Positions 45,170-55,942 of a stretch of DNA of 64,000 bases are shown here, piece by piece (positions within the stretch are counted from its first letter, which is position 1; every line of letters begins with the position of its first letter). The stretch is taken from the NCBI GenBank assembly GCA_003116875.1, contig BCKT01000015.1, positions 620,001-684,000 of the forward strand. The letters are read 5' to 3'. The notes below the pieces were generated by a model. It was not told the origin of the DNA. It worked only from the letters and a program-made list of their open reading frames with translations, and did no database searches. A program made the translations under genes and the position numbers. This DNA comes from Takashimella koratensis (Eukaryota; Basidiomycota; Tremellomycetes; Trichosporonales; Tetragoniomycetaceae).

Positions 45170-46169
45170 ATGAGGCCTTTAACAGAGACAGAGACCAAGG
45201 CGGTCTTCGAGAGTGAGTCGGGTGGCGTCTCATCTCTGGGAGTAAGGATGTGGTGCAAGCTGCGACGTACGAGCAGGGGTATTGCAAGTTGCTTTTACGC
45301 TATCGTCTTGAACAGCTTTGGATTGAACAACGATTGTTGGACATTTGCTTATTGTGCAGAGCTCACCAACTACATTGGCAAGAACCTCGTTCATCTCATT
45401 GACAGGGATGACGACGATGCGTACTGTTTCCGTCTCCACAAGGACCGGTAAGCTATGTGGTCTCCTTTTTCACATCCCCCGCCAATTCTGACCTATCAAC
45501 CCTTCTTTCCGTCCGTCTCTGATCATTCCCCTCTGACCACTTGGCCTGTCTTTACCCTTCTTGTCGCGTCCCAACTAACCCGATCCAGAGTCTACTATCT
45601 CCCCTTGCCCATGCTTCACCTCGCCACCTCCGTAGCGCGTCCTAACCTTGTCGCTCTCGGGACATGTTTCGGCAAGTTTTCAAAATCGGGCAAGTTCAAG
45701 CTTGGCGTCACTTGTTTGGACTGGTTGGCAAAATATGCCAAGTACAAGGTGAATTTGGAGTATCCTTTACTTGCTGTCTCCCCTTCTCTTCTCCCGGGTC
45801 CGAGCCCACGGCTTTGTGCTCGCTGCAGAGCGCCGCTTTGTTCCTGCTCTACGAACACTTCTCCGTTCACCTCTCACCTTACCTGATCGCAAACTAACAT
45901 TTTCGTAGATCTGGATCAAACCCGCTGGCGAGCTTCCTTTCTTGTACGGAAACCACGTTGTCAAAGCCCATCTGGGCCGGATAACAGAGGACACACCGGA
46001 ACACCAAGGTGTCGTCGTGTACAGTATGGCAGATGTCCCGCTGGGCTTTGGAGTGACGGCTCGGTCAACTGTCCAGACGAGAGATTTGGACCCTTCGGGT
46101 ATCATCGTGTTCCACCAGGCGTGAGTAGTCTTTAGCGAGGGTTGGAGGGGTGTTAGAGATGTGACGAGG

Positions 46170-46255
<86 letters not shown>

Positions 46256-46326
46256 TGCTAGGGATCTTGCTGACGAAGCTTAGCGATGTGGGGGAGTATC
46301 TCCGTGACGAGGACACCATGTTCTGA
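45170..46326 (+). CDS. NIP7: 60S ribosome biogenesis factor NIP7
   Basis: Exons 45170-45212, 45360-45447, 45589-45748, 45909-46120 and 46284-46326 give 181 residues, the family length. The sequence follows Nip7 closely: [83 protein letters not shown] and the final [14 protein letters not shown]. The C-terminal half is a PUA RNA-binding domain. NIP7 joins pre-60S particles in the nucleolus and is needed for 27S pre-rRNA processing. The last intron carries a long AG microsatellite next to its branch and acceptor region. Confidence 0.97.
46179..46250. repeat. (AG)36 microsatellite in the last NIP7 intron
   Basis: 72 nt of pure AG dinucleotide, flanked by imperfect GA repeats, inside the intron 46121-46283. 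Confidence 0.95.
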
Positions 46327-46463
46327 GTTGTTGCGCTGAGAATTGAGGGCTTTGTCTGTTTGTTGTATGCATTATTTCACGTCTGCATGCGCCATTTGCC
46401 CTACTTTGACAAGTCTAAAACTACTTGTCTTCTCTCGTCACCACCTCTTTCTTCCCCACCTCA

Positions 46464-47483
<1,020 letters not shown>

Positions 47484-48048
47484 GTCAATTATCTGCTGTT
47501 CTACACTTGTGCAGTAAGTCGATAGTCGTCCAGAGACAGCGAGATAGCGAGATGTTGAGATTGTGGTGTGGTGTGAGGAATAGGAAAGAATCGGATTTGA
47601 GTCGCAGTAATCTGGATATTTATCTGACCATGACCAAGATTCAGTCGTCATCCTCCGAGGACGCCCGGTTCCCCGATTGGTTCAACCGATTCAAAGTCGC
47701 CGGAAGCCCCGAAGACCCAAGACCCAAAGCTGCGTCGACCTCGGGCAGGCCACTGGTCCTCTACTATCCAAGTCACAAGCCATTCGAGACTAACGATATA
47801 CATCTCAACCGAGTCGAGCAGCGTCGTATGCACAGTGATGACGCAGGCAGCTGTAGATTACAAACAAGCTATGGTACAGTACAACCCAAGGTTGAGATAC
47901 TCCTGAACATCCCTCGGTATCACGGACAGGCTGGAACGAGGATCCGCAGGCTGATCACCACATAGATACGTACAACGGCATTCGCGAACCCTTGACTCCC
48001 ACTCATTCGTACCAACCACGACGCCTCTCGCTCATCTCGGTCCCATGC
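47484..48048. other. Intergenic, BNA1 upstream / HAD downstream
   Basis: 565 nt. A 152-codon + strand frame (47507-47965) crosses it but shows no domain or neighbouring exon, so it was not called. Confidence 0.5.
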
Positions 48049-49431
48049 TTAGTCGCGAACAAATACCTCCCCCTTGACCTCTTCCATGACTCGGGCAAAC
48101 TCGTCCATGCTCCCAAACGTCCAATCCGGGAATACATCTTCAAACCCATTAACACCCATGACGTTTTCCCCTCGGTTGATCCAAACAGCCTTGATCCCTG
48201 TCTTGTGTGCGCTGGCGAGGTAATCAGCAACCGCCTTCCCCATCCCCAGTCCAACCAGTATAGGACGAATGACTCGGACTACAGACATCCGGACATATAC
48301 TCACGGTTCAATGTCGTGGTACTTTGAGTTGGCGACGCTGAGCACTTTGTTGGGGTGGATACCGTACTGCGTCTCGAGCAGTTCCAGGACGTAGGCAAAG
48401 TTCCTCAAGTCGGGCTTGTACGAGCCGACTAACCGATGATCAGCTTTTGGCTCCAAGCATCGATAGAGCAATCACCCGCGGAACTCACTGTCCTCGGCGG
48501 TGCACACTTCGTCAAACGTGAACCCATCTTCCAACTTCTTCCGAGTCCTTGACAAGTCAGCCACCACCTGCTCTCCTGTCCAACACCTTCGCGACTCTTC
48601 TTGTCGACCCGGTCCAGATGCCCACTCACTGCTGGAAGCTCGCATTGTCCACGTTGCTCAGAACCACCAAGACCAAACCTGTCGCCTTGAGCCTTTTCAG
48701 AGCTTCGGATGAATCAGGAAATGCGGGCCATGACCCAACTGACGCCCCAAAGTCTGCTGCGGCTTCCACGTCGTATGCAAGTCGTAGTTCCCCCGAAACT
48801 CGATGATACGTTTCTTCCAGCCTGCGTGATGTGTCAGACACTTCCATCAGCAGTCAAGGCAAGGTATATCTGATCTGGGTTTAAGACTACCACGGACAAC
48901 CTCACTTACACGGCGGGGTACAGGAGCGTCTTGTTAGCTCCCTGGATCAACGTTTCCGCTCTGGTGAATGTTTCAAAGACGCGGTCGGGGTCGGGACACG
49001 TCTTTTGCGAGAAGATGGGATCAAGAGCTTCGTACATGCCGCGCTCCCAGTCCTGCGAGTAACACGTTAGCACAACTGGAGTGATGCAAGGGTCCACGGC
49101 GTAGGTGGATCAGAGTAGGCTCACGATCAGGGTCTGAAAGGGGTTTGGAAGTCAGCAACATTCGACTTGGAGTTGAGCTAGGTAGGAGCCGTCGATGTAC
49201 TCACCCCATAGCAGTCAAAGATCAAAGCCCTGTAGACGACTCTCAGCTCAAGGCTCTTCAACGACGACAAGAACGGGAGATAGAGAGACACAGGGGGCTA
49301 GGAGTCGGGACTTACTTGAACGTCGCGAGCTCTGCGTTTTCATGGAGGATACGGGAAACCCTCCGGACTCTAGCTGAGCCGCCGCTCATGCGTCGAGCAG
49401 CAGCGATGGACTCGAGCACGGGTGCGGACAT
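48049..49431 (-). CDS. HAD-superfamily hydrolase (haloacid dehalogenase type II-like)
   Basis: Exons 49431-49316, 49229-49205, 49133-49125, 49052-48910, 48821-48630, 48547-48489, 48428-48305 and 48211-48049 give 276 residues. Motif I ([14 protein letters not shown]) holds the nucleophile Asp and is spread over four exons. One of those is just 9 nt (Thr-Leu-Ile). Motif II is VVLSNVD, motif III the Lys of SYKPDLRNF, and motif IV has the HDIEPAHKTG region, then INRG. The closest group by feel is the 2-haloacid dehalogenase family, but fungal members usually have unknown small phosphorylated or halogenated substrates. Frame is kept over all seven introns. The first 30 residues are basic and could be a weak targeting sequence. 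Confidence 0.9.
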
Positions 49432-49842
49432 GGTGGAGCAGTGAGTTGGGTGTGGGTGTGTCTTGTGGTGGTAGATAGATGAGTGATGAGGGGGGGTTTG
49501 GAGTGAGGAAGAGTGTGAGAAAGAGGAAGAGATGAAGCCTGGTCTAAAGGTAAGAGCGGTTGACCAAAGCAGATCTGATTGAGATCCACTGGTCGTGTGT
49601 GTGGACGTGAGATGTATGTGTATGTCTCTGTGTGTGTGTGTGTGTTTTTAGCTATGACGCACCATGGTTGATCCACCGGAATCCAAAGGACTCAAAAAGA
49701 TCTATATCCTTAATCCGTGCCTGCGAAAGGAGACCACCGTGGGAGACTAGACCCAGCGATCACTTCCACTTCTTTCACCCATCTTCACGCTTTTCCCTCT
49801 CCCTCATGCTCCAACCCCCAGCCCCCCTTCACATTGGTCACC
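49432..49842. promoter_or_regulatory. Divergent promoter region, HAD hydrolase / Rdx-like gene
   Basis: 411 nt between head-to-head start codons. It includes a CA/GT-rich patch (49610-49646). No TATA box was noted. Confidence 0.45.
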
Positions 49843-50468
49843 ATGAACAGCGACAGTACCGTCAGCACCGACCTTGCCTCCGAGGTGTGCCTCGACTGCA
49901 CACCGGACAAGCCGTCCAACGGGTCTTTGTCAGGACCCGAGGCTCTCCCCGCTCCGACCGAGTCATCTTCAACCACTGTCCCTTCCTCAGCGCCCACCGC
50001 CTCCGATGATATCCTACCTCCTGTCCTCGATGCTCCCCGGGTCATCATCGAGTTCTGCGACCGATGTCGATGGTGAGTTCCCCCTCTACCCTCACCACTC
50101 AACCACGTCACTAACAATATCCAGGGCTCCTCGGGCAACGTGGACTCAAACCGAACTTTTCCTCTCCTTCCCGTCTCCTATTATCCGCTCTATCACACTT
50201 CAGCCGCTGAATGCGCCCGAGACTGGGGGGAGATTCAGAGTATGGCTTGACAGGGGCCAGGGTCATGAACTTGTCTGGGATCGTAAGGTGAGTCAGATCA
50301 CTCGTTCACGCCATAGGAGGATGTAGTTTGAAGTTGTGGAGTGTACGGAACTGATCAGGTGTCGTGTAGAATGAAGGAGGCTTCCCGGAGCTCAAGGTCC
50401 TCAAACAACGGATTCGGAACCTCGTTCAGCCCGACCTCGACCTTGGACACTCTGACGTCAAACGATGA
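49843..50468 (+). CDS. Rdx/SelW-like thioredoxin-fold protein (cysteine form)
   Basis: Exons 49843-50072, 50125-50287 and 50370-50468 give 163 residues. The core matches the Rdx (SelW/SelT/SelH-like) family. A beta strand leads to a CxxC motif, VIIEFCDRCRWAPRA. ELFLSFP, then GRFRVWLD, LVWDRK and GGFPELKVLKQRIRNLV complete the fold. In animal selenoproteins the second Cys is selenocysteine; here it is Cys (TGT), as usual in fungi. The family is thought to be redox active, with unclear partners. The first ~60 residues are Ser/Thr/Pro-rich and not part of the fold. An in-frame ATG at 49717 would add 42 residues. Confidence 0.85.
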
Positions 50469-50624
50469 GCATGTTCATCGAGAAGCTTGTAAACACTCAT
50501 ATGCGAGCGTAGACTGCTCTTCACCGTACTTGACCATAACATGCCATGCTATTATTTACACTGTTGTACAACACTGCACTTGAGACGAGGTGGATAGATC
50601 CCTTGACAAATTGAAGCTCTGGGT

Positions 50625-51383
50625 CTAAGCAAAACCAGCGGTCGCGTCGAGGATTGATTGAAAGGTCGGTTGTGGAGGTGGGAAAGGGATTCGTTCATGG
50701 TCTGAGAACAGCCTTCTCAGCCCTGTCTCCAGTTCACTGCAGGTGTCAGCTAGTGGGAACGAATCCACACTGGGGTGCCGAGGGAATCGATGGCGCAGAA
50801 TACGAGAGTAGGAAGAGAGTGGTAGCCGTGGAGATTTAGACTCACTTCACGAGACAGACATCAAGGTAGTTGCCCTTGCCTAACGCCTCGGCGAGCTCTT
50901 GCTGATGGTTATCCATCAGCGAGGTATTGGGTACGACCAAGAGCGGTGCTGGCGGGTCACGGCGGAGCACATCGAGGATCGTTCCTGAACCTAAGTTGGG
51001 TCAGCGAGAACGTCAACCAATCTTCCTCATGCATTTCACGAGCTCCATTCAGCTTGCCTCGTGTTCAAGTTACGACCTCGAGACTGACCGGCATGGGACA
51101 CGACGTGTGTTGCGGTCTTTATCAAACTCATCAGGTCAGGTGTGTACCTCATAACTCGAACCTCTACCTCTCCTTCTTCTGTTCTATACACCGCCTTCAT
51201 CTCCCCTCCGTCAATGGACTTGAGCCCCAAATGACTCGGCACCTCGGCGCGGCCAAGCTGGACGATCAGGGTAGAGACGTGGACCGAAACGAGGAGCGCA
51301 AGGATGGACGGGGATAGGACAGAGTCGGTCAAGGGTTGGAAGAGGGTAGAGCCGACGGTGACGAGGAGGGTGTAAGGGGGCAT
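50625..51383 (-). CDS. ALG13: UDP-GlcNAc transferase catalytic subunit Alg13
   Basis: Exons 51383-51089, 50990-50846 and 50736-50625 give 183 residues. The GT28-type C-terminal domain is clear: [13 protein letters not shown] at the N-terminus, [14 protein letters not shown] and the nucleotide-sugar loop [19 protein letters not shown]. Alg13 is soluble and joins membrane-bound Alg14 at the cytosolic ER face to add the second GlcNAc to dolichol-PP-GlcNAc. The exon 1 donor is the weak GTCAGT, but the GSG motif is only restored by this splice. Divergent from COQ3 over 228 nt. Confidence 0.95.
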
Positions 51384-51611
51384 GGTGATTTGACGACTAC
51401 GGGTGTTGGTGAGTGGGTGGTTGCACAGAGGGATGAGATTCAGGTCAAAGGTGAACGTGGAAGTGGAGGCTTCGATCGGGATGCCTCGTATACGGTCCTA
51501 TCAACGTCTGATTTTCAGATTTCTTATTTCCCGCGTTCATCTGTACATCTCTCCATCTTACTCCCCAGATCCGCCGATATCAAACCTCTAAAAAGCGCAC
51601 CTGGACCCACC

Positions 51612-52896
51612 ATGGACCGGATCGTCCGCTTCTCTCGCTTGGCGCGCGCTGTACGACCTCGGCCCGTCACTTTGTCATCCAGTTCCCTTCGCGCGTCCTC
51701 CTCTTCCTTCCCTTCCTTCTCCTTCTTCTCCTCTCCTTCCTCATCCTCATCCACGCCCACCTCCCCACCACCCTCCACACCTTCCTCCTCACCCACCTCC
51801 TCGGGATTCAGCACCATCAACGCTGCCGAGATCTCTCATTTCTCACGCCTCTCTTCGAAATGGTGGGACGAATCAGGTGAATTCGCTTTACTTCACCGTA
51901 TGAACCCTGCGCGAGTGGAGTACATCCGGCGTAAAGTCGCGCTGGAGGACGATGGGGAAGGGTGGACGTTTGAGGGCAGGGCAAGGGATAGGGAAAGGGA
52001 AGAGAGGAAGGGGACCGGGAAGTGGTTGAAGGGGAAAAGAGTGTTGGATGTGGGCTGTGGTGGAGGATTACTGGCTGAGGTGAGTGTTGATCTCCTGCAA
52101 GATTCATACGAGGAATCGTCCCACTTCCTGTGAAGAGACAATGGATACTCGAAAGGCTCTTTGTAACTGACAATACTAGGCCCTTGCTAGACTAGGAGGC
52201 GAGGTACTAGCCATCGACGCAGCCGAGCGGAACATCTCCATCGCCCAAACTCACGCATCGTCCAACCCCCTCCTCGGTGACCTCGAGTACCGGCACACCT
52301 CGGCCGAGGCCCTCCGTGATGCTGGAGAGAAGTTTGACGTCGTTTGTTCCATGGAGGTTGTGGAGCATGTTGATGAGCCTGGGGAGTTTCTCAAGTGTCT
52401 CGGTGATATGGTCAAGGTGAGTGAAGTTTGGCTTTGGCTTGACTCTGATCGAATACTTTGATACTCGTGTTCGTCTGACCAGATGCTGACGTGCGGCCGA
52501 CTTGAACCTTTTCAGCCCGGTGGCCACTTGATCCTCTCAACGATCTCTCGCACACCCTTGGCCCAACTCCTCACTCTCACGCTGGCTGAAGACGTTCTCC
52601 GCCTCGTCACTCCTGGCACCCACACTTACTCTAAATTCATCCGTCCTTCCGAGCTGCGCCGATTCGTTTTCTCCTCTATGGGCGGATACGACGTTTGGGA
52701 GTCTCCCTCCTCTTCTGGCGGTGGAGTCGGGAGCGCTGCTGATGTCAGGTTTGACGAGGTCGGAGAGACAAGAGGGATCGTGTATGATCCCCTTGGAGCG
52801 ACGTGGAGACTCTGGGAAGGGGCAGAGGGGACTTGGGTGAAAGAAGTGGGCGAAGGGTGTAATTACATGTACCATGCGAGGAAGAGGGTGGTCTAG
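51612..52896 (+). CDS. COQ3: Ubiquinone biosynthesis O-methyltransferase Coq3
   Basis: Exons 51612-52079, 52180-52416 and 52516-52896 give 361 residues. The Arg-rich N-terminus ([18 protein letters not shown]) and following Ser-rich stretch form a mitochondrial presequence. The Coq3 entry motif [26 protein letters not shown] is conserved. SAM motif I is [13 protein letters not shown], and later motifs include [13 protein letters not shown] and [14 protein letters not shown]. It catalyses both O-methylations of the quinone head group within the matrix-side CoQ synthome. A Ser/Gly-rich insertion ([13 protein letters not shown]) lies near the C-terminus. The in-frame ATG at 51336 was rejected because 51612 gives a better presequence. 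Confidence 0.95.
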
Positions 52897-53113
52897 GTGG
52901 AGGGTAAGGAGTGACGCTCTGTTCCGGGGATTCAGGTAGAGCTTGATGGTGGGGACGTTGGAGAAGAACGACATCGTAGAGAGACACATAGCTACCACTC
53001 ATTCGCATGTCATGCAGCATTGAGCTCCAGAGACCACTACCAATTTCATCGACACCTACAAAAGCTATTACAGATCATTTCCTCTAACCGTCCCCGGCCC
53101 AACTCTACCTGCG

Positions 53114-54811
53114 CTAGAACGAGTACACCTTGCACTCTGCTACCTTTGTCCGACTAGGGATATTTGTCGCGATCGGGTACCAGCCATAGTCCGGATCTTG
53201 ACACGGCATGACCACTTGTTTCCCACAATGCGTCTCGTCACCATTCAATCTCCTCAAAGTCCTCATTTCCCCCGTTTTCTCATCCACCACCTCCTTCTCA
53301 TGGAAGTACACCAGGCCTGTAAGTTTTGACTGAGCGTTGGTCGACTTGAACGTGATCTGGTATCCCTCGCCAATGAGGAGGAACGAATCGGGACCGGTTT
53401 GGATAATCAACCCGTAAGCCGGTGCGCCGTGTCCGTGGACGGGTTGTCGCTCAACAAAGAGTTGCCATCCGCCGATTGTGAATGTTTTCGGCGGGACAGG
53501 ATCTTTCGTACCCTTCTCGTAAGCGTCGAAGAAGAAACCAATCATCCTTTTCCCTTCTCGCCTCGCGGCCAACACGTGCTGCTCTACCGTCCGCAACAAC
53601 CCGTAATGCCTCGTCCATACCGACTCCTCGACGTCGAGCGTATCGATCCCGAACGGCGCGGTACCGAGGCCACAATACCCGCCGATTGCTACCCAAGTCC
53701 TCAACGCACCGGGCTCGTCCCTCCTCTGTTCGGGGATAAACAGCGGCCGCCCTCTATGCGTGTACTCCTGGCACATCCCCTCGTAATCTGCGAAATAAAT
53801 ATCGGGGCTCACAAAGTCGAGTGAGGGAGCAAAGAGCTCGTAGATATCGATTACCGTCTCGACCGGCCCACCAGAAGGGTAGATACCGGGAGCGCTCCCC
53901 CCGCTAACGCCGTCCATGATCGCCCGAGAGGTATGTCGCAGCGCCGCGTTGGTATACATGGGAAGGTGATACGCTTTCTTCCCAGCTTCCGCGACGTGGT
54001 TAATAAACACCGCAAAGTGGTACGCCATAAACAGTTCGTCGGTGTAGATACCCGCCCCGAACGTGTCTTCCCAAGACCACCCGGGGGAAAGGTGAGACTT
54101 GAGACACTCAAAGTTGCCCAACAAGTGGGCGTTGAGCGTATCTTTCTCCTTTGAGAGAGTATCAATGATGGTTGATGGAACGGGAAGGTCGAAGATCCGA
54201 TCCGCTTCTGGGTTTCGGTCCCTCGTATCGCCAAGCACTCCTGGCTCGTTCTCGACCTGGACCATGAGGACCGTCCCGTGCGCCTCGTCAATCTCTTTGA
54301 GGTGCGCCATGAGTACGGCGAAAGCCTTGGCGTCGGCGTCCATCGTATTGGTAGAGAAGACAGAGAGGTAATCGTTGGTTTTGAGCGCAGCGCCAGGTGA
54401 CAATTTCGTCATTGCCCTTGGGAACCGAGTCGGGTTGGTCTTCACCCATTCTGGGGCATAACTCATGTGCCCTGGAAGTTAGCTCAGATGGTGAGAAAGA
54501 CTAGACTTACCATTCTTGTGTGATCCAAACCATAGAAGAACAAGTTTCACCCCAGCTTCCCTTGCGTCCTTGATCACTTCGTCGAGATCGGTGAACACAA
54601 AGGTCCCTTCTTCAGGCTCGATATCTTCCCAACCGACGGCGCCGAGGGCGGTGTTAATGTTCTGCGCAACGAGTTTGGGCCAGACTTCGCGCATGTACGC
54701 CGGAGAGGAGAGGGACGAGTTGTGTAGCTCGGCGGCGCGAGGGAGGAAGGGCGAGCCGTTGACGAGGAGCTCGTGACCCCCGTGAGGCAGGGGGAGGAGT
54801 TGGACCGGCAT
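53114..54811 (-). CDS. GH35/GH42-like beta-galactosidase family protein
   Basis: Exons 54811-54511 and 54471-53114 give 552 residues. The start LLVNGSPFLPRAAELHNSS and WPKLVAQNINTALGAVGWE follow intracellular beta-galactosidase-type GH35/42 proteins. LLWFGSHKNG and VLMVQVENEPGVLGD hold the likely acid/base Glu after Asn-free VENE; FIPEQRRDE holds the likely nucleophile Glu. The C-terminal ~170 residues resemble the beta-sandwich domain found with bacterial members of this group. No signal peptide, so an intracellular enzyme acting on imported galactosides or similar sugars is likely. The single intron and bacterial-looking family suggest old horizontal transfer, which is inference. Divergent from an MFS sugar porter. 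Confidence 0.8.
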
Positions 54812-55050
54812 GTCTAGGTGTGGGAGTAGGAGAGGAGGATGGAGAGGTCGGAAAGTCGAGACCGATACAGACAAGCAAAGTCCAGTGTCCAATGTTGTCC
54901 ACGGTTGAAAGACGGTTGGACAAGTCAGATGACCTCCCAGTTCCCAATCGACCAAAAATAGATTGATTATCGATACCAAAACACCTGGACGACTGGTGTC
55001 AAACTCTTTGATATCTTGTCAAACCGGGTTTTAGACGCCATCGACTGCGC

Positions 55051-55412
55051 CGGTTAAGTCCTCGGGGGATATGCGACGATCCAAGGCGATTTCACGGCGG
55101 ATATCGGATACCTGGGTGGGGATTTAGACTCGACCTTTTCGCCGCCACGGAGTCGGAGCTGGAGTCGGAAGCCACAGGTGGTGGTGTGGCACGGGGTTTA
55201 CAGTACTCGTACGGCAACACGGCTCGTTCGGGCCCGACGGGCCGTTTCGGCAACTTGCCGCGAGAAAATCACGAGGCGGTTTAACCCATTCCGTCTTACG
55301 CCAAGGGGGCCAAGGTGGGGTAAAGTGGGGCTGGGACTTGGATCTTCGGGAGCCTGACGCCTGACGCCTGGCACCTGGCGCCTGGGACATTCCCGGTTAA
55401 GCAACGGTTAAG
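55051..55412. promoter_or_regulatory. Three copies of CGGTTAAG
   Basis: Exact 8-mers at 55051-55058, 55394-55401 and 55405-55412, the last two 11 bp apart centre to centre. A CGG-starting repeat suits zinc-cluster transcription factors, but no regulator is known. Confidence 0.45.
55352..55386. repeat. Short tandem repeat, degenerate 7-mer CTGRCRC
   Basis: Four to five adjacent units with small changes, right before two of the CGGTTAAG copies. Confidence 0.75.
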
Positions 55413-55512
55413 CATCTAGAAATAGCTCGTGGGTCGTGAGCCAAGAAAGGGAATTCCACACCACCTGTTAGACCAAAAACAGCCCCTAGCGTCATCATGT
55501 GGTCGTGAACAG

Positions 55513-55531
55513 CCGGTATCGCCCGGTATCG
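55513..55531. promoter_or_regulatory. Direct repeat CCGGTATCG, two copies
   Basis: Copies at 55513-55521 and 55523-55531, 10 bp apart, so both would face the same side of the helix. Confidence 0.45.
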
Positions 55532-55942
55532 CCCATCCTCCTTGCCTAGTCGATACGACCTACCCTCTGGATTGAGCGTCAATCTTGCGAGCGTCATCCG
55601 GAACTCACCTAGAGTTCCCCGAGTCACTCCGCAATTCTCCCGGAGCGGGACCCCCACAGCGCCCCGATACCCGAATATCGAGCCCCGCCCATTCATCTCA
55701 ACTTCCTCCCAGTTTACCATTGATCGTAAAACCTACTATACGAACCGGCTGTTAGAGATCGAGTTGCCCCGCAAACGTTCCGGTGCTGGAATCGGGAATC
55801 ATCAAAGGGTTCGATACAAAAAGCACCCTCAAGATCGACCAAGCCGACTTTAAACTACCACTGATCGCCTCAAGCACATCGAGTTGATACAAAGGTTCCA
55901 TTTTAGCGACATCGATAAGACTTACCAAAATATACCCACACC

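Larger units (their letters stand above)
54812..55942. promoter_or_regulatory. Shared divergent regulatory region, GH / sugar transporter
   Basis: 1.13 kb between the two start codons with several repeated short motifs (separate entries). CpG-rich palindromes such as TCGGGCCCGA near 55228-55239 are also present. No open frame with a domain was found. Confidence 0.6.

Noticed and set aside
47507..47965. 152-codon plus-strand frame between BNA1 and the HAD gene
   Set aside because: Part looks mildly protein-like, but no family, no splice-linked exon and an overlap with the BNA1 promoter.
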